NCBI GenBank assembly: GCA_023150945.1
Contig: JAKLJX010000018.1
Location: 62,001-126,000, forward strand
DNA: 64,000 nucleotides
Direction: 5' to 3'
Origin: a bacterium
Lineage (GTDB): Bacteria; Zhuqueibacterota; Zhuqueibacteria; Zhuqueibacterales; Zhuqueibacteraceae
Of the stretch, positions 8,769 to 18,638 are shown piece after piece. Positions within the stretch are counted from its first letter, which is position 1; every line of letters starts with the position of its first letter. The notes beneath the pieces are model-generated. The model was not told the DNA's origin and searched no databases. It was given only the letters and a program-made list of their open reading frames with translations. Both the position numbers and the translations under genes were made by a program.

Positions 8769-9533
8769 ATGAACACTCGAGTGGAAACACGGCTGGCCGA
8801 TACCGGTGAGCGAATGATTCCGACGGCGGAAGGTGAAGTCAGCCTCGTCTTCTCCCGCCATCAATTTGCCTACCGCTTTGCTCGACAATTTGTTGACGGT
8901 AGAAACGTGCTGGACATCGGATGCGGATCCGGATACGGGTGCAAGATTCTAGCTGAACGGGCCAAGCACGTGCTGGGGATAGACCACGATGGTGATGCCA
9001 TTGCCTATTGCCGCAATCACTTCGGTGGCGCAAACCTCGAATTTCGCCAGGCCGAAGTCGCGAATCTTGACAGCGACGACGAGTTTGACGTGGCCGTGTC
9101 CTTTCAGGTCATCGAACATGTGCGCGACACCGATGCCTTCGTGCGACGTATGAAACGGGCGGTGACGCATGGCGGCATAATTCTTATCACGACACCGAAC
9201 GTCAAGACTTTTCCCCGGCCAGGCGAGGGCAATCCCTTTCACTTTAGCGAGATGAATTACGAGCAATTCACCTCGTTGCTGGCCCGCCATTTTGGCGATT
9301 ATGAGGTTCTGGGTATCGGCTATTTGACGCGCAACTGGCTGCGGAGCCTTGTTCAGCGTTTGCCCCTTTATCGCAAGATCGGTCTTCTTCTCAAGCGCAG
9401 CAGCAGAATCAAGAGAGTGGCTGCCAGAGCCATGGAGGCGACTAGATTTACCGTACTGGAAGAAAAAATCGCCGAGAACGCGATCGACCTGCTTGCGGTC
9501 TGCAGGAATGAGAAGATGAACAGGAGGGGTTAG
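8769..9533 (+). CDS. Class I SAM-dependent methyltransferase
   Basis: 254-residue methyltransferase of the UbiE/type 11 group. Motif I is VLDIGCGSGYGCKIL, the acidic residue after strand 2 is in LGIDHDGDAIAY, and the post-motif is FDVAVSFQVIEHV followed by GGIILITTPN. The N-terminal RMIPTAEGEVSLVFSRHQ and TTPN...FHFSEM pattern resemble methyltransferases in cell-surface glycan clusters, but no glycan genes are nearby. ATG at 8769 follows GGGAGC. Substrate unknown. Confidence 0.85.
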   Translation: MNTRVETRLADTGERMIPTAEGEVSLVFSRHQFAYRFARQFVDGRNVLDIGCGSGYGCKILAERAKHVLGIDHDGDAIAYCRNHFGGANLEFRQAEVANLDSDDEFDVAVSFQVIEHVRDTDAFVRRMKRAVTHGGIILITTPNVKTFPRPGEGNPFHFSEMNYEQFTSLLARHFGDYEVLGIGYLTRNWLRSLVQRLPLYRKIGLLLKRSSRIKRVAARAMEATRFTVLEEKIAENAIDLLAVCRNEKMNRRG

Positions 9534-9653
9534 CCGAAGTCGTTGCGGCGGCCCACCAGGGTCTGGGTCAGAACTCGGAGACGACTGGTGAATTGCCGGC
9601 GTGCCAGGAGCCGCAGGGACCGCACGATGGCTGAAAGGGTGACGGCGAAGTCT

Positions 9654-10658
9654 TCAACTGCTCAGCCCGAGTTGCCACTTCTGCAGCGCGATTCCCACAC
9701 TCTCGGTCGCCAGGTTTTCCGGCAGCTCATGCCGATGAAAGAATCTCGCATCTTCTGCGTCATCGCCGGCCGCGAGATCGCCTCCGACAATTTCCCCAAT
9801 GAAAACGGCCTTCAGCACCGATTGCTCGGGATTGAGCAGGCTGGGAAAGCCCATGGTGCAGAGCAAACCCGCCAATCTGATATCCAATCCGGTTTCTTCT
9901 TTGACTTCGCGAATGGCGGCGGCTTCCGCGCTTTCATTGAAATCGATGTGACCGCCCGGCAAAGCCCAAGCGCCGATACCCGGCGGCAGCCTGCGTTTGA
10001 TCAACAGCACTCGGCCGCCGCTGTCGGTCACCACGGTCTCGGCCACGGGAATGGGGCTGTGAAAATGCACGTAATGGCAGGTGGGACAGGCGGGGTATTC
10101 GCGATTGCCGATCAGTCTGCGTTCCAGCGCGCCGCGGCAGCGTGGGCAATAATGCACCGCGTTGGCCGGGCCGCTGCGAATGTATAGCCATTGTTCCACC
10201 GCGCTGCGGCCGGAGGGGAAGGCCAATTCGGGCAGCCGGTTGACGGAAAACCACTGCACTTCAGCCGCGTCATCGCCGGGCCGCAGCTCGCCGCCAAGCA
10301 AGCGGCCGCGGTAGATCAACACCAAATGGCTGCGCCACTCGTGGATGACGTCGCTGTAAGTGCCGAGCAACGCCACCGGCCTCACTTTCAGTCCGGTTTC
10401 TTCCTCCACTTCGCGCGCCGCGGCTTGTTCGGCGGACTCGCCGTAATGCAGAAAGCCGACCGGCAGGCTCCACTTGCCGGCCTCCGGCGGATTCTTGCGG
10501 AGAATCAGCAGAATTTTTCCGCTTTCCTCGATCAAGCAACCGGCAGCGGGAACGGGATTGTTCCAATAGATCCAATTGCACTGGGCGCAGGCAAGGCATT
10601 CGCGGGCTTCGAGGAGTTTGGGGTGCAGTGGCGCAGCGCACTGCGGGCAGTATTTCAT
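9654..10658 (-). CDS. Tandem NUDIX hydrolase with two zinc ribbons
   Basis: 334-residue protein that is an internal duplication of a zinc ribbon plus NUDIX domain. First half: CPQC...CAQC ribbon and complete NUDIX box GFLHYGE-x7-REVEEETGL. Second half: CPRC...CPTC ribbon and box GHIDFNE-x7-REVKEETGL. Both catalytic boxes appear intact. Each half resembles NudC/ADP-ribose-pyrophosphatase-like hydrolases of nucleoside diphosphate derivatives; the substrate is not deducible. The ATG at 10658 follows GGTGGG. A possible promoter (TTGTTT-N17-TACCTT) lies at 10743-10715 on the minus strand. Transcribed divergently from the lipoprotein operon. Confidence 0.85.
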   Translation of the reverse strand: MKYCPQCAAPLHPKLLEARECLACAQCNWIYWNNPVPAAGCLIEESGKILLILRKNPPEAGKWSLPVGFLHYGESAEQAAAREVEEETGLKVRPVALLGTYSDVIHEWRSHLVLIYRGRLLGGELRPGDDAAEVQWFSVNRLPELAFPSGRSAVEQWLYIRSGPANAVHYCPRCRGALERRLIGNREYPACPTCHYVHFHSPIPVAETVVTDSGGRVLLIKRRLPPGIGAWALPGGHIDFNESAEAAAIREVKEETGLDIRLAGLLCTMGFPSLLNPEQSVLKAVFIGEIVGGDLAAGDDAEDARFFHRHELPENLATESVGIALQKWQLGLSS

Positions 10659-10830
10659 AACCCACCAGTGATTCAACAGCCTCATGGTTGTGAAAGCCAA
10701 CCTCAGCGGGGCGAAAGGTAGCAAATCTCACGTGCACAAACAAGAGGCAGTTGGATTGATTTCGAGAACGGGCAAGGCCGGCGATTGCTGCAACTGCGGC
10801 CTCGGCAAACACCCCCGCCGAATTAAAGCC

Positions 10831-10859
10831 TTGATCTGAAGATCGAGTTATTCTATATT
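10831..10859 (+). promoter_or_regulatory. Promoter of the lipoprotein-yibQ-pdxJ operon
   Basis: TTGATC (10831-10836), 17-bp spacer, TATATT (10854-10859). Predicted start near 10866, which makes the GTG at 10865 unusable and favours the GTG at 10976 as start of the lipoprotein. Confidence 0.6.
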
Positions 10860-10975
10860 GCCGCGTGCTTGCGATCGCAAATTCTCCGCGGCGCGCCGCA
10901 TTTGCAGGCGAATGGTGCAGGTGCAAGCGCTGCGCACGGCGCGAATCACCGCAGCCGGAATCGAACAGGCGCGGT

Positions 10976-11569
10976 GTGCCGCACTTGCTGCTCGCCATTG
11001 CCCTGACGGCGAGTGTGTCAGGCTGCGAGAATCCCTTTGCGACGCGGACACCGGAATCTCCCGACAATGCCGGCGGGAACCGCTGGATTCCACCGTTTGC
11101 CTCGGAACTGGTGCTGGAAAATTTGCGCAATGCCATCGCCGATCAGAACGTGGAAAACTACCTGCGCTGCTTCAGTGATTCCACCCGCACCGGCCAGCGC
11201 TTTCGTTTTGACCCCGAGACCGCCGTCGCCAACCAAAACCCCGGTCTGTTTTCCGGCTGGAGTTTGACCGCGGAGCGCGACTATTTCATCCAATTGCGCG
11301 CCGCGCTGCCGGCTGATTCCGCGCGCAGCCTGCGGCTGGATTCTCTACAAACCATCAGCTACGGTGATTCCGCGATCTTCTTGCGTTCTTATGTTTTGGT
11401 GGTGCGGCACAAGCGCCAGAGCATTGGCGTGCCCGGGCGAATGGCCGGTGAGCTGCGCTTCTGGCTGATCAAGGATCAATTCGGAGAATGGTCAATCTAT
11501 CGTTGGGCCGATTTCAGCACCGGCCAGGCGCCGACCTGGAGCAGCCTCAAGGCCGCGTTTGTGCGTTGA
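10976..11569 (+). CDS. Putative lipoprotein of unknown function
   Basis: About 197 residues. A hydrophobic stretch ends in the lipobox ASVSGC, predicting signal peptidase II cleavage and lipid anchoring. The mature part has a helical segment (LVLENLRNAIADQNVENYLRCF) and a later beta-rich part ending WSIYRWADF, reminiscent of small NTF2-like or DUF4440-type folds, but no family is recognised. The frame is open from 10865, yet the promoter at 10831-10859 would begin transcription there, so GTG 10976 is preferred even though its n-region lacks a positive charge. It is followed 51 bp later by the YibQ-family gene. Confidence 0.65.
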   Translation: MPHLLLAIALTASVSGCENPFATRTPESPDNAGGNRWIPPFASELVLENLRNAIADQNVENYLRCFSDSTRTGQRFRFDPETAVANQNPGLFSGWSLTAERDYFIQLRAALPADSARSLRLDSLQTISYGDSAIFLRSYVLVVRHKRQSIGVPGRMAGELRFWLIKDQFGEWSIYRWADFSTGQAPTWSSLKAAFVR

Positions 11570-11620
11570 TCTTTTTTGCTCAAACCGTGATGCCGTAACT
11601 CACCAACGTCAAGCAAGTTC

Positions 11621-12835
11621 GTGGCGAAACGCCTCAAAAGAACGGCCCGCAAGCAAGCGAAGAACATGTCTCTGCCCGCGCCCCGTTGGCAGAGAATTGC
11701 GATAGCGGCCTTCCTTCTTCTGATGGCAACCCTGGTTGCGTTGGACGATTACTTGCGCCACGACCGCCCGGCCGCGCCGGCGGCCACCATTCCCGTTCGC
11801 CCCACGTTTCGTGAATTGACCGCGACGGAGCGTTTGCGCCTCGCCATTGATCGCGTGCTGGCCGAGTCCGGCGTGCAGTTGCAGTGGCTGAGCGAACGCG
11901 ACAATCTCCTGCGCGTGAGTCTGCCGGCAACGATGTCGCCGGCGGCGCTTGCCCGAGCTATTGCGCAGCGCGCGCAGAAACTCGGGGCAACAGTCACCAG
12001 TTTGCAGGAGAGCTTGCCGGCCGGCGGCGCGGAGGTGATCTACACCGCGCCGAATGTTCCACTGCAGAGAATTTTGCTGTTGCCGCAGGCCGCCGCCGGC
12101 CCGCCAATCGCGCGGCGCTCCGGCAAGATCGCACTGATCATCGACGATTTTGGTTATCAAGATCAGCAGGCGGTGGCGGGTTTCATCAACCTGCCGTTTC
12201 CGATCACCTATGCGGTCATTCCCGGGTTGCCGCATTCGGAGGCGATCGCCAGGCATCTGCATCGCCTCGGCAAAGCGGTGATCATTCACATGCCGATGGA
12301 AGCGCTGGAGCGCCAGGTCGAGCGCAATGGTTATGAGTTGCTGGTCGACATGCCGGAAAAGGAAATTCGCCGGCGCGTGCGCCAAGCCTTGCAGGCCGTG
12401 CCCCATGCTGAAGGCATGAACAACCACATGGGCTCGCGCGCGACGACGAACAAGAAGCTGCTGACGGCTTTGTTCGCGGAATTGAAGTCCGCCAAACTCT
12501 TCTTCATCGACAGCCAGACCAACAACGACACCCAGGCCTTTGCGCTGGCAGGCCAGGCCGGAATCGCCACCGCGCTGAATGATACGTTTTTGGATAATGT
12601 CGAGAATGTGACGCACATCGAGCAAAAGCTCGCGCTGCTCGCCGACTTGGCGGCGCAGCACGGCTATGCCATCGGCATCGGCCATCCCTATCCCGCCACG
12701 CTGCAGGTGTTGCGCGAGAAGGGGCCGCAATTGCAGAAGGAGGGGTTGGAATTTGTGCCGGTCCGGACGCTCGTGCAGCGGGAAGCGAAACCCTCTTCGA
12801 ATCTGACGGTGCAACAAACTTTGCGGAGGAAGTGA
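11621..12835 (+). CDS. Divergent polysaccharide deacetylase (YibQ family)
   Basis: 404-residue protein with a basic N-terminus, one membrane segment ([17 protein letters not shown], about residues 24-40), a linker domain, and a C-terminal divergent polysaccharide deacetylase domain: [44 protein letters not shown] and [14 protein letters not shown]. Members of this family are envelope proteins, often encoded with cell-wall remodelling genes; an actual deacetylase activity is not established here. GTG 11621 gives the basic n-region; ATG at 11666 is an alternative. The stop overlaps the pdxJ start (TGATG). Confidence 0.82.
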   Translation: MAKRLKRTARKQAKNMSLPAPRWQRIAIAAFLLLMATLVALDDYLRHDRPAAPAATIPVRPTFRELTATERLRLAIDRVLAESGVQLQWLSERDNLLRVSLPATMSPAALARAIAQRAQKLGATVTSLQESLPAGGAEVIYTAPNVPLQRILLLPQAAAGPPIARRSGKIALIIDDFGYQDQQAVAGFINLPFPITYAVIPGLPHSEAIARHLHRLGKAVIIHMPMEALERQVERNGYELLVDMPEKEIRRRVRQALQAVPHAEGMNNHMGSRATTNKKLLTALFAELKSAKLFFIDSQTNNDTQAFALAGQAGIATALNDTFLDNVENVTHIEQKLALLADLAAQHGYAIGIGHPYPATLQVLREKGPQLQKEGLEFVPVRTLVQREAKPSSNLTVQQTLRRK

Positions 12836-13551
12836 TGGTACGTTTGGGAGTCAACATTGATCATGTGGCAACGGTACGGGAAGCCCGCAAAGATCGCCAG
12901 CCCGATCCGGTGGCGGCGGCGATCGTGGCCGAGATGGCGGGCGCTGATGGCATCGTCTGTCATCTGCGCGAAGATCGCCGGCACATCAAGGACAAAGACC
13001 TCTACCTTTTGAAGGAGTTGGTGAAGACCCATTTGAATCTGGAAATGGCGGCCACCGATCAAATGGTGAAAATCGCGCTGGAAGTCGTGCCCGACATGGT
13101 CACGCTGGTTCCCGAGCGCCGCGAAGAAATCACCACCGAAGGCGGCCTGGATGTGGTCAAGAATCAGGAATACCTCGAAGAGACGATTGCCACGCTGCAG
13201 AATCACAACATCATCGTCAGCGTGTTTATCGATCCCGATATTCAGCAGATCAAAGCAGCGGCTCGCGTGCGCGCGGATTATGTCGAGCTGCACACCGGCG
13301 CCTACGCGCATGCCGAAAGCCTGAACGTCATCAATGACGAGCTGGAAAAATTGCGGGCATTGGCGGCGGCCGCCGCCAAGTTGCGGCTGGGCGTGAGCGC
13401 GGGGCACGGTCTCAATTACCAAAATGTGAGGGAGGTGGCGGCGATTCCCGAGATCGAGGAGCTGAACATCGGGCACGCCATTGTCGGCCGCGCGATCATG
13501 GTGGGCATGGAGCGCGCCGTGCGCGACATGCTGGCCTTGATGAAGCGCTAG
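12835..13551 (+). CDS. pdxJ: Pyridoxine 5'-phosphate synthase
   Basis: 238-residue PdxJ, which condenses 1-deoxyxylulose 5-phosphate with 3-amino-2-oxopropyl phosphate to pyridoxine 5'-phosphate in the DXP-dependent vitamin B6 route. Family signatures: [17 protein letters not shown] at the start, [51 protein letters not shown] and [12 protein letters not shown]. Length is typical. ATG 12835 is preceded by GGAGGAAG and overlaps the previous stop as TGATG, so it is translationally coupled to the YibQ-family gene. Confidence 0.97.
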   Translation: MVRLGVNIDHVATVREARKDRQPDPVAAAIVAEMAGADGIVCHLREDRRHIKDKDLYLLKELVKTHLNLEMAATDQMVKIALEVVPDMVTLVPERREEITTEGGLDVVKNQEYLEETIATLQNHNIIVSVFIDPDIQQIKAAARVRADYVELHTGAYAHAESLNVINDELEKLRALAAAAAKLRLGVSAGHGLNYQNVREVAAIPEIEELNIGHAIVGRAIMVGMERAVRDMLALMKR

Positions 13552-13653
13552 CTAGCGGTCATTCGAAATCGTGAGCTTTTCGAGAATGCTTCTGCAAGGG
13601 CTTGGCCGTTGCATCGAAATCCTCAGCGGTGACACGACACTCAAGATTTTGAA

Positions 13654-13674
13654 AACCTCGGCTCAGCCGAGGTT
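13654..13674. repeat. Perfect 9-bp inverted repeat
   Basis: AACCTCGGC (13654-13662), TCA, GCCGAGGTT (13666-13674). It lies between pdxJ and the asparaginase gene. There is no T-tract after it, so it is not a standard terminator; it may be an operator or an RNA hairpin. Confidence 0.4.
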
Positions 13675-13790
13675 GGAACATCTTCGGACTGGCACCAATT
13701 GCACCTCATCGGTAATCTGAAGAAACCCGGCCGGCACACCAGAACCCAGAAAACGAGACTCATTTACTCAACCCCATTCTCCAACCATTC

Positions 13791-14771
13791 ATGCCTGCCG
13801 ACCTGCTTGCGACCGTTAAGCGTGGCGACGTCGTGGAAAGCCAACACTTCGGACATTTTGCTGTGGTCGATGGCGAGGGCAACCTCGTGCTCTCCGCCGG
13901 TGACCCGCATTTCGTCACGTACATTCGCTCCGCCGCCAAGCCGTTTCAAGCGATTCCGCTGTTTGAAGATGCCGTGCCGGAGATTTTCGGCTTGACGGAG
14001 GCCGAGCTGGCGGTGATCATGGCCAGCCACAACGGCGAGCAGAAGCACGTACAGGCTGTGCAGGCCATCCTCGAGAAGGCCGGACGCACGCCCGCGGATC
14101 TGCAATGCGGTGTGCATGTGCCGCTGGGCAGCGCGGTGGCGGAGGAATTGGCCGCGGCCGGTGAAAAGCCCACGGTGTTGCACAACAATTGCTCGGGCAA
14201 GCATGCCGGCATGATTGCCGCCTGTGTCAATCGCGGCCTGCCGGTGAGCAACTATCTTGATTTCAACCATCCCTATCAAAAGCGGCTGTGGCGCACCGTG
14301 GCCCGCTATGCCGGATTGTTGGAAGATGCCGTGCCGGTGGGCATCGACGGTTGTAGTGCACCCAACTTCGCCCTGCCGATGATCAGCATGGCGCATATGT
14401 ATGCCGGCCTCGTCACCATGGCGGATGAGATGGCCCGGCGCATTTACTCGATCTTCGTCAAGAATCCGGATTACATCGCAGGGGAAGGACGATTTGATAC
14501 GATCTTGATGCGCGCCACTCGCGGCAAGGTGCTGGCCAAAACCGGCGCTGAAGGCATCGAGTGCCTGGCGGTGAATGCGCCGCAACCGCTCGGGATCGCG
14601 ATCAAGATTGCCGATGGCTCCGGCCGCGCCATACCGGCAGTGGTGGTAGCATTGTTGAAGAAACTGGAGATTCTCTCGGAAGATGAGCTGAAGCGCCTGG
14701 CGCACTTTGATGCCGAAACGTTGCGCAATCACCGCGGCTTGGCAGTGGGTGTGCTGGCGGCCGCGATTTAG
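13791..14771 (+). CDS. L-asparaginase II family protein (Rhizobium AnsA type)
   Basis: 326-residue member of the thermolabile/plant-pathogen type asparaginase II family (PF06089), unrelated to E. coli AnsA/AnsB. Recognised by RSAAKPFQAIPLFE, IMASHNGEQKHV, LHNNCSGKHAGMIAAC, VGIDGCSAPNFALP and GEGRFDTILM. Family members hydrolyse L-asparagine to aspartate and ammonia in the cytoplasm. The ATG at 13791 fits the family N-terminus (VKRGDVVESQHFGHFAVVD). No strong ribosome site is seen and it appears to be a single-gene unit. Confidence 0.88.
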   Translation: MPADLLATVKRGDVVESQHFGHFAVVDGEGNLVLSAGDPHFVTYIRSAAKPFQAIPLFEDAVPEIFGLTEAELAVIMASHNGEQKHVQAVQAILEKAGRTPADLQCGVHVPLGSAVAEELAAAGEKPTVLHNNCSGKHAGMIAACVNRGLPVSNYLDFNHPYQKRLWRTVARYAGLLEDAVPVGIDGCSAPNFALPMISMAHMYAGLVTMADEMARRIYSIFVKNPDYIAGEGRFDTILMRATRGKVLAKTGAEGIECLAVNAPQPLGIAIKIADGSGRAIPAVVVALLKKLEILSEDELKRLAHFDAETLRNHRGLAVGVLAAAI

Positions 14772-15285
14772 GCGCTTCAAAGTGAAATCGTTGTTCTCCT
14801 AGCCGTCAGTCCCTTCAGCGAATGGTAACGCACCAACGGACAAACGGCTTGTTCATCTGCCGGGTTGTTTCTATCAGTTGGCGAGTTCCGCGCTGGCGCC
14901 CGTCCGAAAATCTGCGAACCTCGGCTTTGCCCAGTTTCCAAGATGTCGCGAATCGTTGTGACTCCGATAATTTCGGTGCCTCGGCCAAACCGTTGCCGGA
15001 TCATGTTCTCAAAGATTCGTGATTCCGGACCCTATCGAGTTCCCTGCCGGGCAGAGGAACGCAATTGTCCTCGACGGCACGAAATCTGAAATTGACTTTT
15101 AATGGAATTTTTCTATTTTGCGCAGGAACGTAAACGGGATACGACAGTAAGAGAATTGCACCGGAGGCGAGACTCGTCAGAGGTAAGAGATCGCCCGATT
15201 GCCAGCGAGTCAATGGTGAGCCGCCGCATGTCACGGCAGTGCGACGGTGGCTCTGGTGAATTCCCCGACACAGGAAGGAGACCCC
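14772..15285. other. 514-bp intergenic region with one promoter
   Basis: No convincing gene. The only supported element is the promoter at 15092-15119 serving the HAD phosphatase. A fragment AACCTCGGCT near 14918 matches one arm of the palindrome at 13654-13674. Confidence 0.5.
15092..15119 (+). promoter_or_regulatory. Promoter of the HAD phosphatase gene
   Basis: TTGACT (15092-15097), 16-bp spacer, TATTTT (15114-15119). It gives a leader of about 160 nt before the GTG at 15286. Confidence 0.45.
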
Positions 15286-16023
15286 GTGATACACGCCGTC
15301 TTGTTCGATCATGATGGTGTGCTGATGAACAGCATGCCCTATCACGTGGAGGCTTGGCAGCAGGTGATGGCGCGCCATGGCGTTGCGATCGAGGCCATGG
15401 AGATTTATTTGAAAGAGGGGGCGACCACAATGGAAGTGGCGGCCGAGCTGTTTCATCGCCATCGCAAGCCGGCCACGCCGGAATTAGTGCAGCAAATCGT
15501 CGAAGAAAAGCGGGACGCCTTTTTCGCCCTGGACAATTCCACCCTCAACGAGGGCGTGACGGAGGTGCTCGATTATCTGCAGCAAAACCGCTATCGCATC
15601 GGTATCGTAACCGGATCATTGCGCGCGCATGTGGAGGAGCTGCTGGGGCCGGAAGTGATGCGCTATTTCGATTGCGTGGTGGGCGCGGAGGATATTGAAA
15701 ACGGCAAGCCGGATCCCGAACCGTTCATTCGCGCCGCTCAGAAGCTCAATCTCGCGCCCAGCGAATGCCTGGTGATCGAAAATGCGCCGTTGGGCATCAC
15801 CGCCGCGCGCGCCGCGGGCATGAGCGTGGTTGCCATCACCAGCACGCTGGCGCCCTACTTTCTGCGCAACGCCGATGCCATCGTGTCGGATTTTACGGAA
15901 TTGCGGCGCCGGCTGCCGGCGCTCATCAGCCATTTGGAAGGCCCGGCATTGCAGCCCAAGCCACAGGCGGCACAGCCGGAACAACGTTACTATCCGTTGA
16001 CCGATTTGGATGTGGAAGATTGA
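15286..16023 (+). CDS. HAD-superfamily phosphatase (beta-phosphoglucomutase-like)
   Basis: 245-residue HAD subfamily IA enzyme. Motif I is LFDHDGVLMNS (nucleophile D8, acid D10), motif II is in GIVTGSLRAHV, the motif III lysine is in NGKPDPEPF, and motif IV is LVIENAPLGITAARAAGM. A helical cap lies between motifs I and II, as in phosphoglycolate phosphatase and beta-phosphoglucomutase relatives. GTG 15286 directly follows AGGAAGGAG; the longer frame to 15247 has no ribosome site. Substrate unknown; the proline-rich C-terminal tail (about 25 residues) is extra to the fold. Confidence 0.85.
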   Translation: MIHAVLFDHDGVLMNSMPYHVEAWQQVMARHGVAIEAMEIYLKEGATTMEVAAELFHRHRKPATPELVQQIVEEKRDAFFALDNSTLNEGVTEVLDYLQQNRYRIGIVTGSLRAHVEELLGPEVMRYFDCVVGAEDIENGKPDPEPFIRAAQKLNLAPSECLVIENAPLGITAARAAGMSVVAITSTLAPYFLRNADAIVSDFTELRRRLPALISHLEGPALQPKPQAAQPEQRYYPLTDLDVED

Positions 16024-16428
16024 CGCCAGCGGGCGTCAGCGACCATCGCTCATAGCGAACGAATACTCATCTTCTCCCACCCTCAAGGAGCCAGACCGCG
16101 AGAGACTGTTACAGCATTGAAGTTGGGCCGCGCCAAGACGTGAATCGCGGCAGGCGGAGAGCACATGTTTCGGGTTGTCTGCGCAGCCGGGGTCGCTGAG
16201 ACCAGTGCCTCTGCGGCAGAGCTTGATTCCCGCCGGCCTGAACACGCGCAGCGACGCGGTGACGCTGGCTGCGGCAGCGCAGTTGGCAAATGCGGGCATG
16301 GCTTTCATTCCACACGAAGCTCCTCTTCTCCGATCGAGGCAGTTGTCGGCGCCGGCAGATGCGCACGTTTTCTACGGCAGCGCGCCGGTGAGTTTTCTGT
16401 AACGCCGTTTCATTCACCTGAGAGCCTT
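16024..16428. other. 405-bp intergenic region
   Basis: No gene is recognised. A short hairpin TGACGCC/GGCGTCA at 16021-16038 overlaps the stop of the HAD gene but has no T-tract. Two overlapping short frames here show no family resemblance. Confidence 0.4.
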
Positions 16429-17397
16429 ATGATCAAACGAATCTCTCTGTTGTTGTTTTTGAGTGTTGCGTCACTGCCGGTGAGTGGCTTTGGCCAGGGT
16501 GGTTACGCCGGCGCTTTTCTGCGCGCGGGAGTGGCCGCGCGTTCCGAGGCGATGGGGCGGGCCTATGTGGCCATGGTTGAAGGTAATGAGTCCGCCTACT
16601 ACAATCCCGGCAGCGTCGCCTGGTTCGATCATCGTGAGTTGACCGTTTCGTATCGTGCGCTGGCCCTGGATCGCACGTTTGCCTATCTTGGCTTCGGCGT
16701 GCCGATCCGGCCGGGAATGAATGCCAGGGGTCAACAGGCCATGAATGGCGGCATTAGCCTGGCGTGGATTCATGCCGGCGTGGATGAGATTGATGCCCGC
16801 GACTTTGACGGCCAGAAACTCGAGCCGCTCTCGGCTGCCGAAGACGCCTTGAGCCTTTCCTTCGCGCTGCAGCCTCACCCAAAGCTCGGCATCGGTTTGA
16901 CCAGCCGGGTAATCTTCAATCGTTTGCCGGGCGTCAAGCAGGACGGCGGCGGAATCTCCGCTTCCTCTTTCGGTTTTGATTTTGGCGCACTGCTGCGGCC
17001 CGTTGCCGGCATTCAACTCGGCGCGGCCGTGAGCAACGTGAATCTCAAATATACCTGGAAGACCGAAGGCGTGTACGATCGCGGCACCAGCATTGTGCAG
17101 AAGTTCCCGCGCGGCGTGCGCGCCGGCATTGCCGTATCGCGCCTCGTGCCGTGGCTGACGCTGGCGGCCGACGTCGGGAAGCGGCAGTTCCGCGACGGCA
17201 CTCTGCACCTCGGGGCGGTGGCGAGTCTGCGCGAAATCGGCAATTTGCGCGCCGGCCTCAATGACGGCCAGCCCACTTTCGGCGCCGGCTATCGCTTCGG
17301 GATCCTCGGCCGCAAATCCGAGTTGCACTATGCCTTTGCCACCCACGCCGACAATCTCGACAGCGACCATGTCTTTGGCTGGGCTTTCATCTTCTGA
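16429..17397 (+). CDS. PorV/UPF0164-like outer-membrane protein (first copy)
   Basis: 322-residue exported protein with signal peptide (MIKRISLLLFLSVASLPVSG). The first mature strands AGAFLRAGVAARSEAMGRA and ESAYYNPGSVAW are the signature of the PorV/PorQ/UPF0164 family, FadL-like outer-membrane barrels common in FCB bacteria. PorV shuttles type IX secretion substrates, but many paralogues have no known role. The ATG at 16429 gives the signal peptide. A second copy lies at 20177-21088, and the two bracket a lipoprotein and an Asp-box protein in one direction. Confidence 0.8.
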   Translation: MIKRISLLLFLSVASLPVSGFGQGGYAGAFLRAGVAARSEAMGRAYVAMVEGNESAYYNPGSVAWFDHRELTVSYRALALDRTFAYLGFGVPIRPGMNARGQQAMNGGISLAWIHAGVDEIDARDFDGQKLEPLSAAEDALSLSFALQPHPKLGIGLTSRVIFNRLPGVKQDGGGISASSFGFDFGALLRPVAGIQLGAAVSNVNLKYTWKTEGVYDRGTSIVQKFPRGVRAGIAVSRLVPWLTLAADVGKRQFRDGTLHLGAVASLREIGNLRAGLNDGQPTFGAGYRFGILGRKSELHYAFATHADNLDSDHVFGWAFIF

Positions 17398-17467
17398 AAT
17401 TTCTCTGAGATTCATCACGCGTCGTGATGAATTGTTCCGCATCGCTTGTCATAGGGAAATCGCCACT

Positions 17468-18622
17468 GTGAAATCGACCTCCGTAATCATCGCATTGATC
17501 AGCGTGGGGCTGTGGGCCTGCAAGGACAATCCCACGCAGCCGCCGGCGCCGGAAGCGCCGGTAATTGTTTCCGTGCAAATGCCGGCGGCCGTCTATCAAA
17601 TTCCCATACAACCGGCCGGCATTCACGTTCACGTCGAAGACCCGCAGGGCGTGGCTGATCTCGCCGGCGTGACCCTGACGGTGCGCGCCGGCAATGCCGT
17701 TGTCGCAACCTTGGCCATGGCCGATGACGGCCAAGGCGGTGACCTGCTCAAGGGCGATGGGCAATTCTACCATCCCCTGGACTCGACGGTGATCAAGAAT
17801 CGCACCGGCCAGCTATTGCTGGAGGCAGTCGCGACCGATCGCGGCAATCACGCAAGTGAAACGCGGCGTGACACCCTCACCGTGTTGACAGGCAAAGAGA
17901 ATGCGCTGCCCGTGATTACCGCAGTCACGATTCCGGAGATCATCTGGTCGGATTCGAGTTACTCGCCGGTGCTGCTGGCAACGGTGAGTGACGGTGACGG
18001 CCTGGCAACGCTTGACTCGGTGCGATTGGAAATTTATCGTCCGGCCGCGCCTACGCCCACCTGGGTGTTGGCGCTGCGCGATGACGGTCAAAGCGGCGAT
18101 GGCGCCAGCCAGGACGGTGTCTTCGGGCTGCGCTTTGATCCCGCCTTGTTGAAAAATTCACGCAATCTTTACACGATGATCCTGCGCGCCGTTGATCAAG
18201 CGGGCGGCATCAGCCTGGCGGAGGTGCGCACGGTGCGCGCCGAACTGGCAGCTTGCCGGACCAATCACCCGCCGCTGGTATCCGATCTTTCCGCACCCAC
18301 GACCATCAGCCGGAGTGCCACTCCCAACATTTACCTGCTGGCTGTGCGCGCGGTCGATCCCGACTCGAGTTGTGATGACGGCATTGCCCGCGTGTTCTTC
18401 AATTCCTTCCGGCCGGATGGAACGCCGGCTTCCGGCAACCCCTTTGCCATGCGCGATGACGGCCAGGAGGGCGACCTGGGCGCCAATGACCACCGCTATT
18501 CTCTGCGCATTCAAATTACACCACAAAACCAAACCGGCACCTACCGTTTTGAGTTTCGGGCGCAGGACCGCAACGGCGCCCTGAGCAATACGCTCACGCA
18601 CATCATCAACGTTTTACCTTGA
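17468..18622 (+). CDS. Secreted lipoprotein with three DDGQxGD repeats
   Basis: 384-residue predicted lipoprotein. Starting at GTG 17468, KSTSVIIALISVG leads to the lipobox LWAC. Three Ig-like segments of roughly 110 residues each contain an acidic loop: MADDGQGGDLLKGDG, LRDDGQSGDGASQDG and MRDDGQEGDLGANDH. Such DDGxxGD loops are typical of calcium-binding turns in surface beta-sandwich domains. The frame is open further upstream into the PorV-like gene but the lipobox fixes the start. Likely surface or periplasmic; function unknown. The next gene begins 16 bp after its stop. Confidence 0.75.
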   Translation: MKSTSVIIALISVGLWACKDNPTQPPAPEAPVIVSVQMPAAVYQIPIQPAGIHVHVEDPQGVADLAGVTLTVRAGNAVVATLAMADDGQGGDLLKGDGQFYHPLDSTVIKNRTGQLLLEAVATDRGNHASETRRDTLTVLTGKENALPVITAVTIPEIIWSDSSYSPVLLATVSDGDGLATLDSVRLEIYRPAAPTPTWVLALRDDGQSGDGASQDGVFGLRFDPALLKNSRNLYTMILRAVDQAGGISLAEVRTVRAELAACRTNHPPLVSDLSAPTTISRSATPNIYLLAVRAVDPDSSCDDGIARVFFNSFRPDGTPASGNPFAMRDDGQEGDLGANDHRYSLRIQITPQNQTGTYRFEFRAQDRNGALSNTLTHIINVLP

Positions 18623-18638
18623 GGTGGAAATAACGATC

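Noticed and set aside
16109-16417. Overlapping short frames on both strands before the first PorV-like gene
   Set aside because: Low-complexity, arginine-rich translation on one strand and no family resemblance on the other; no ribosome site supports either.
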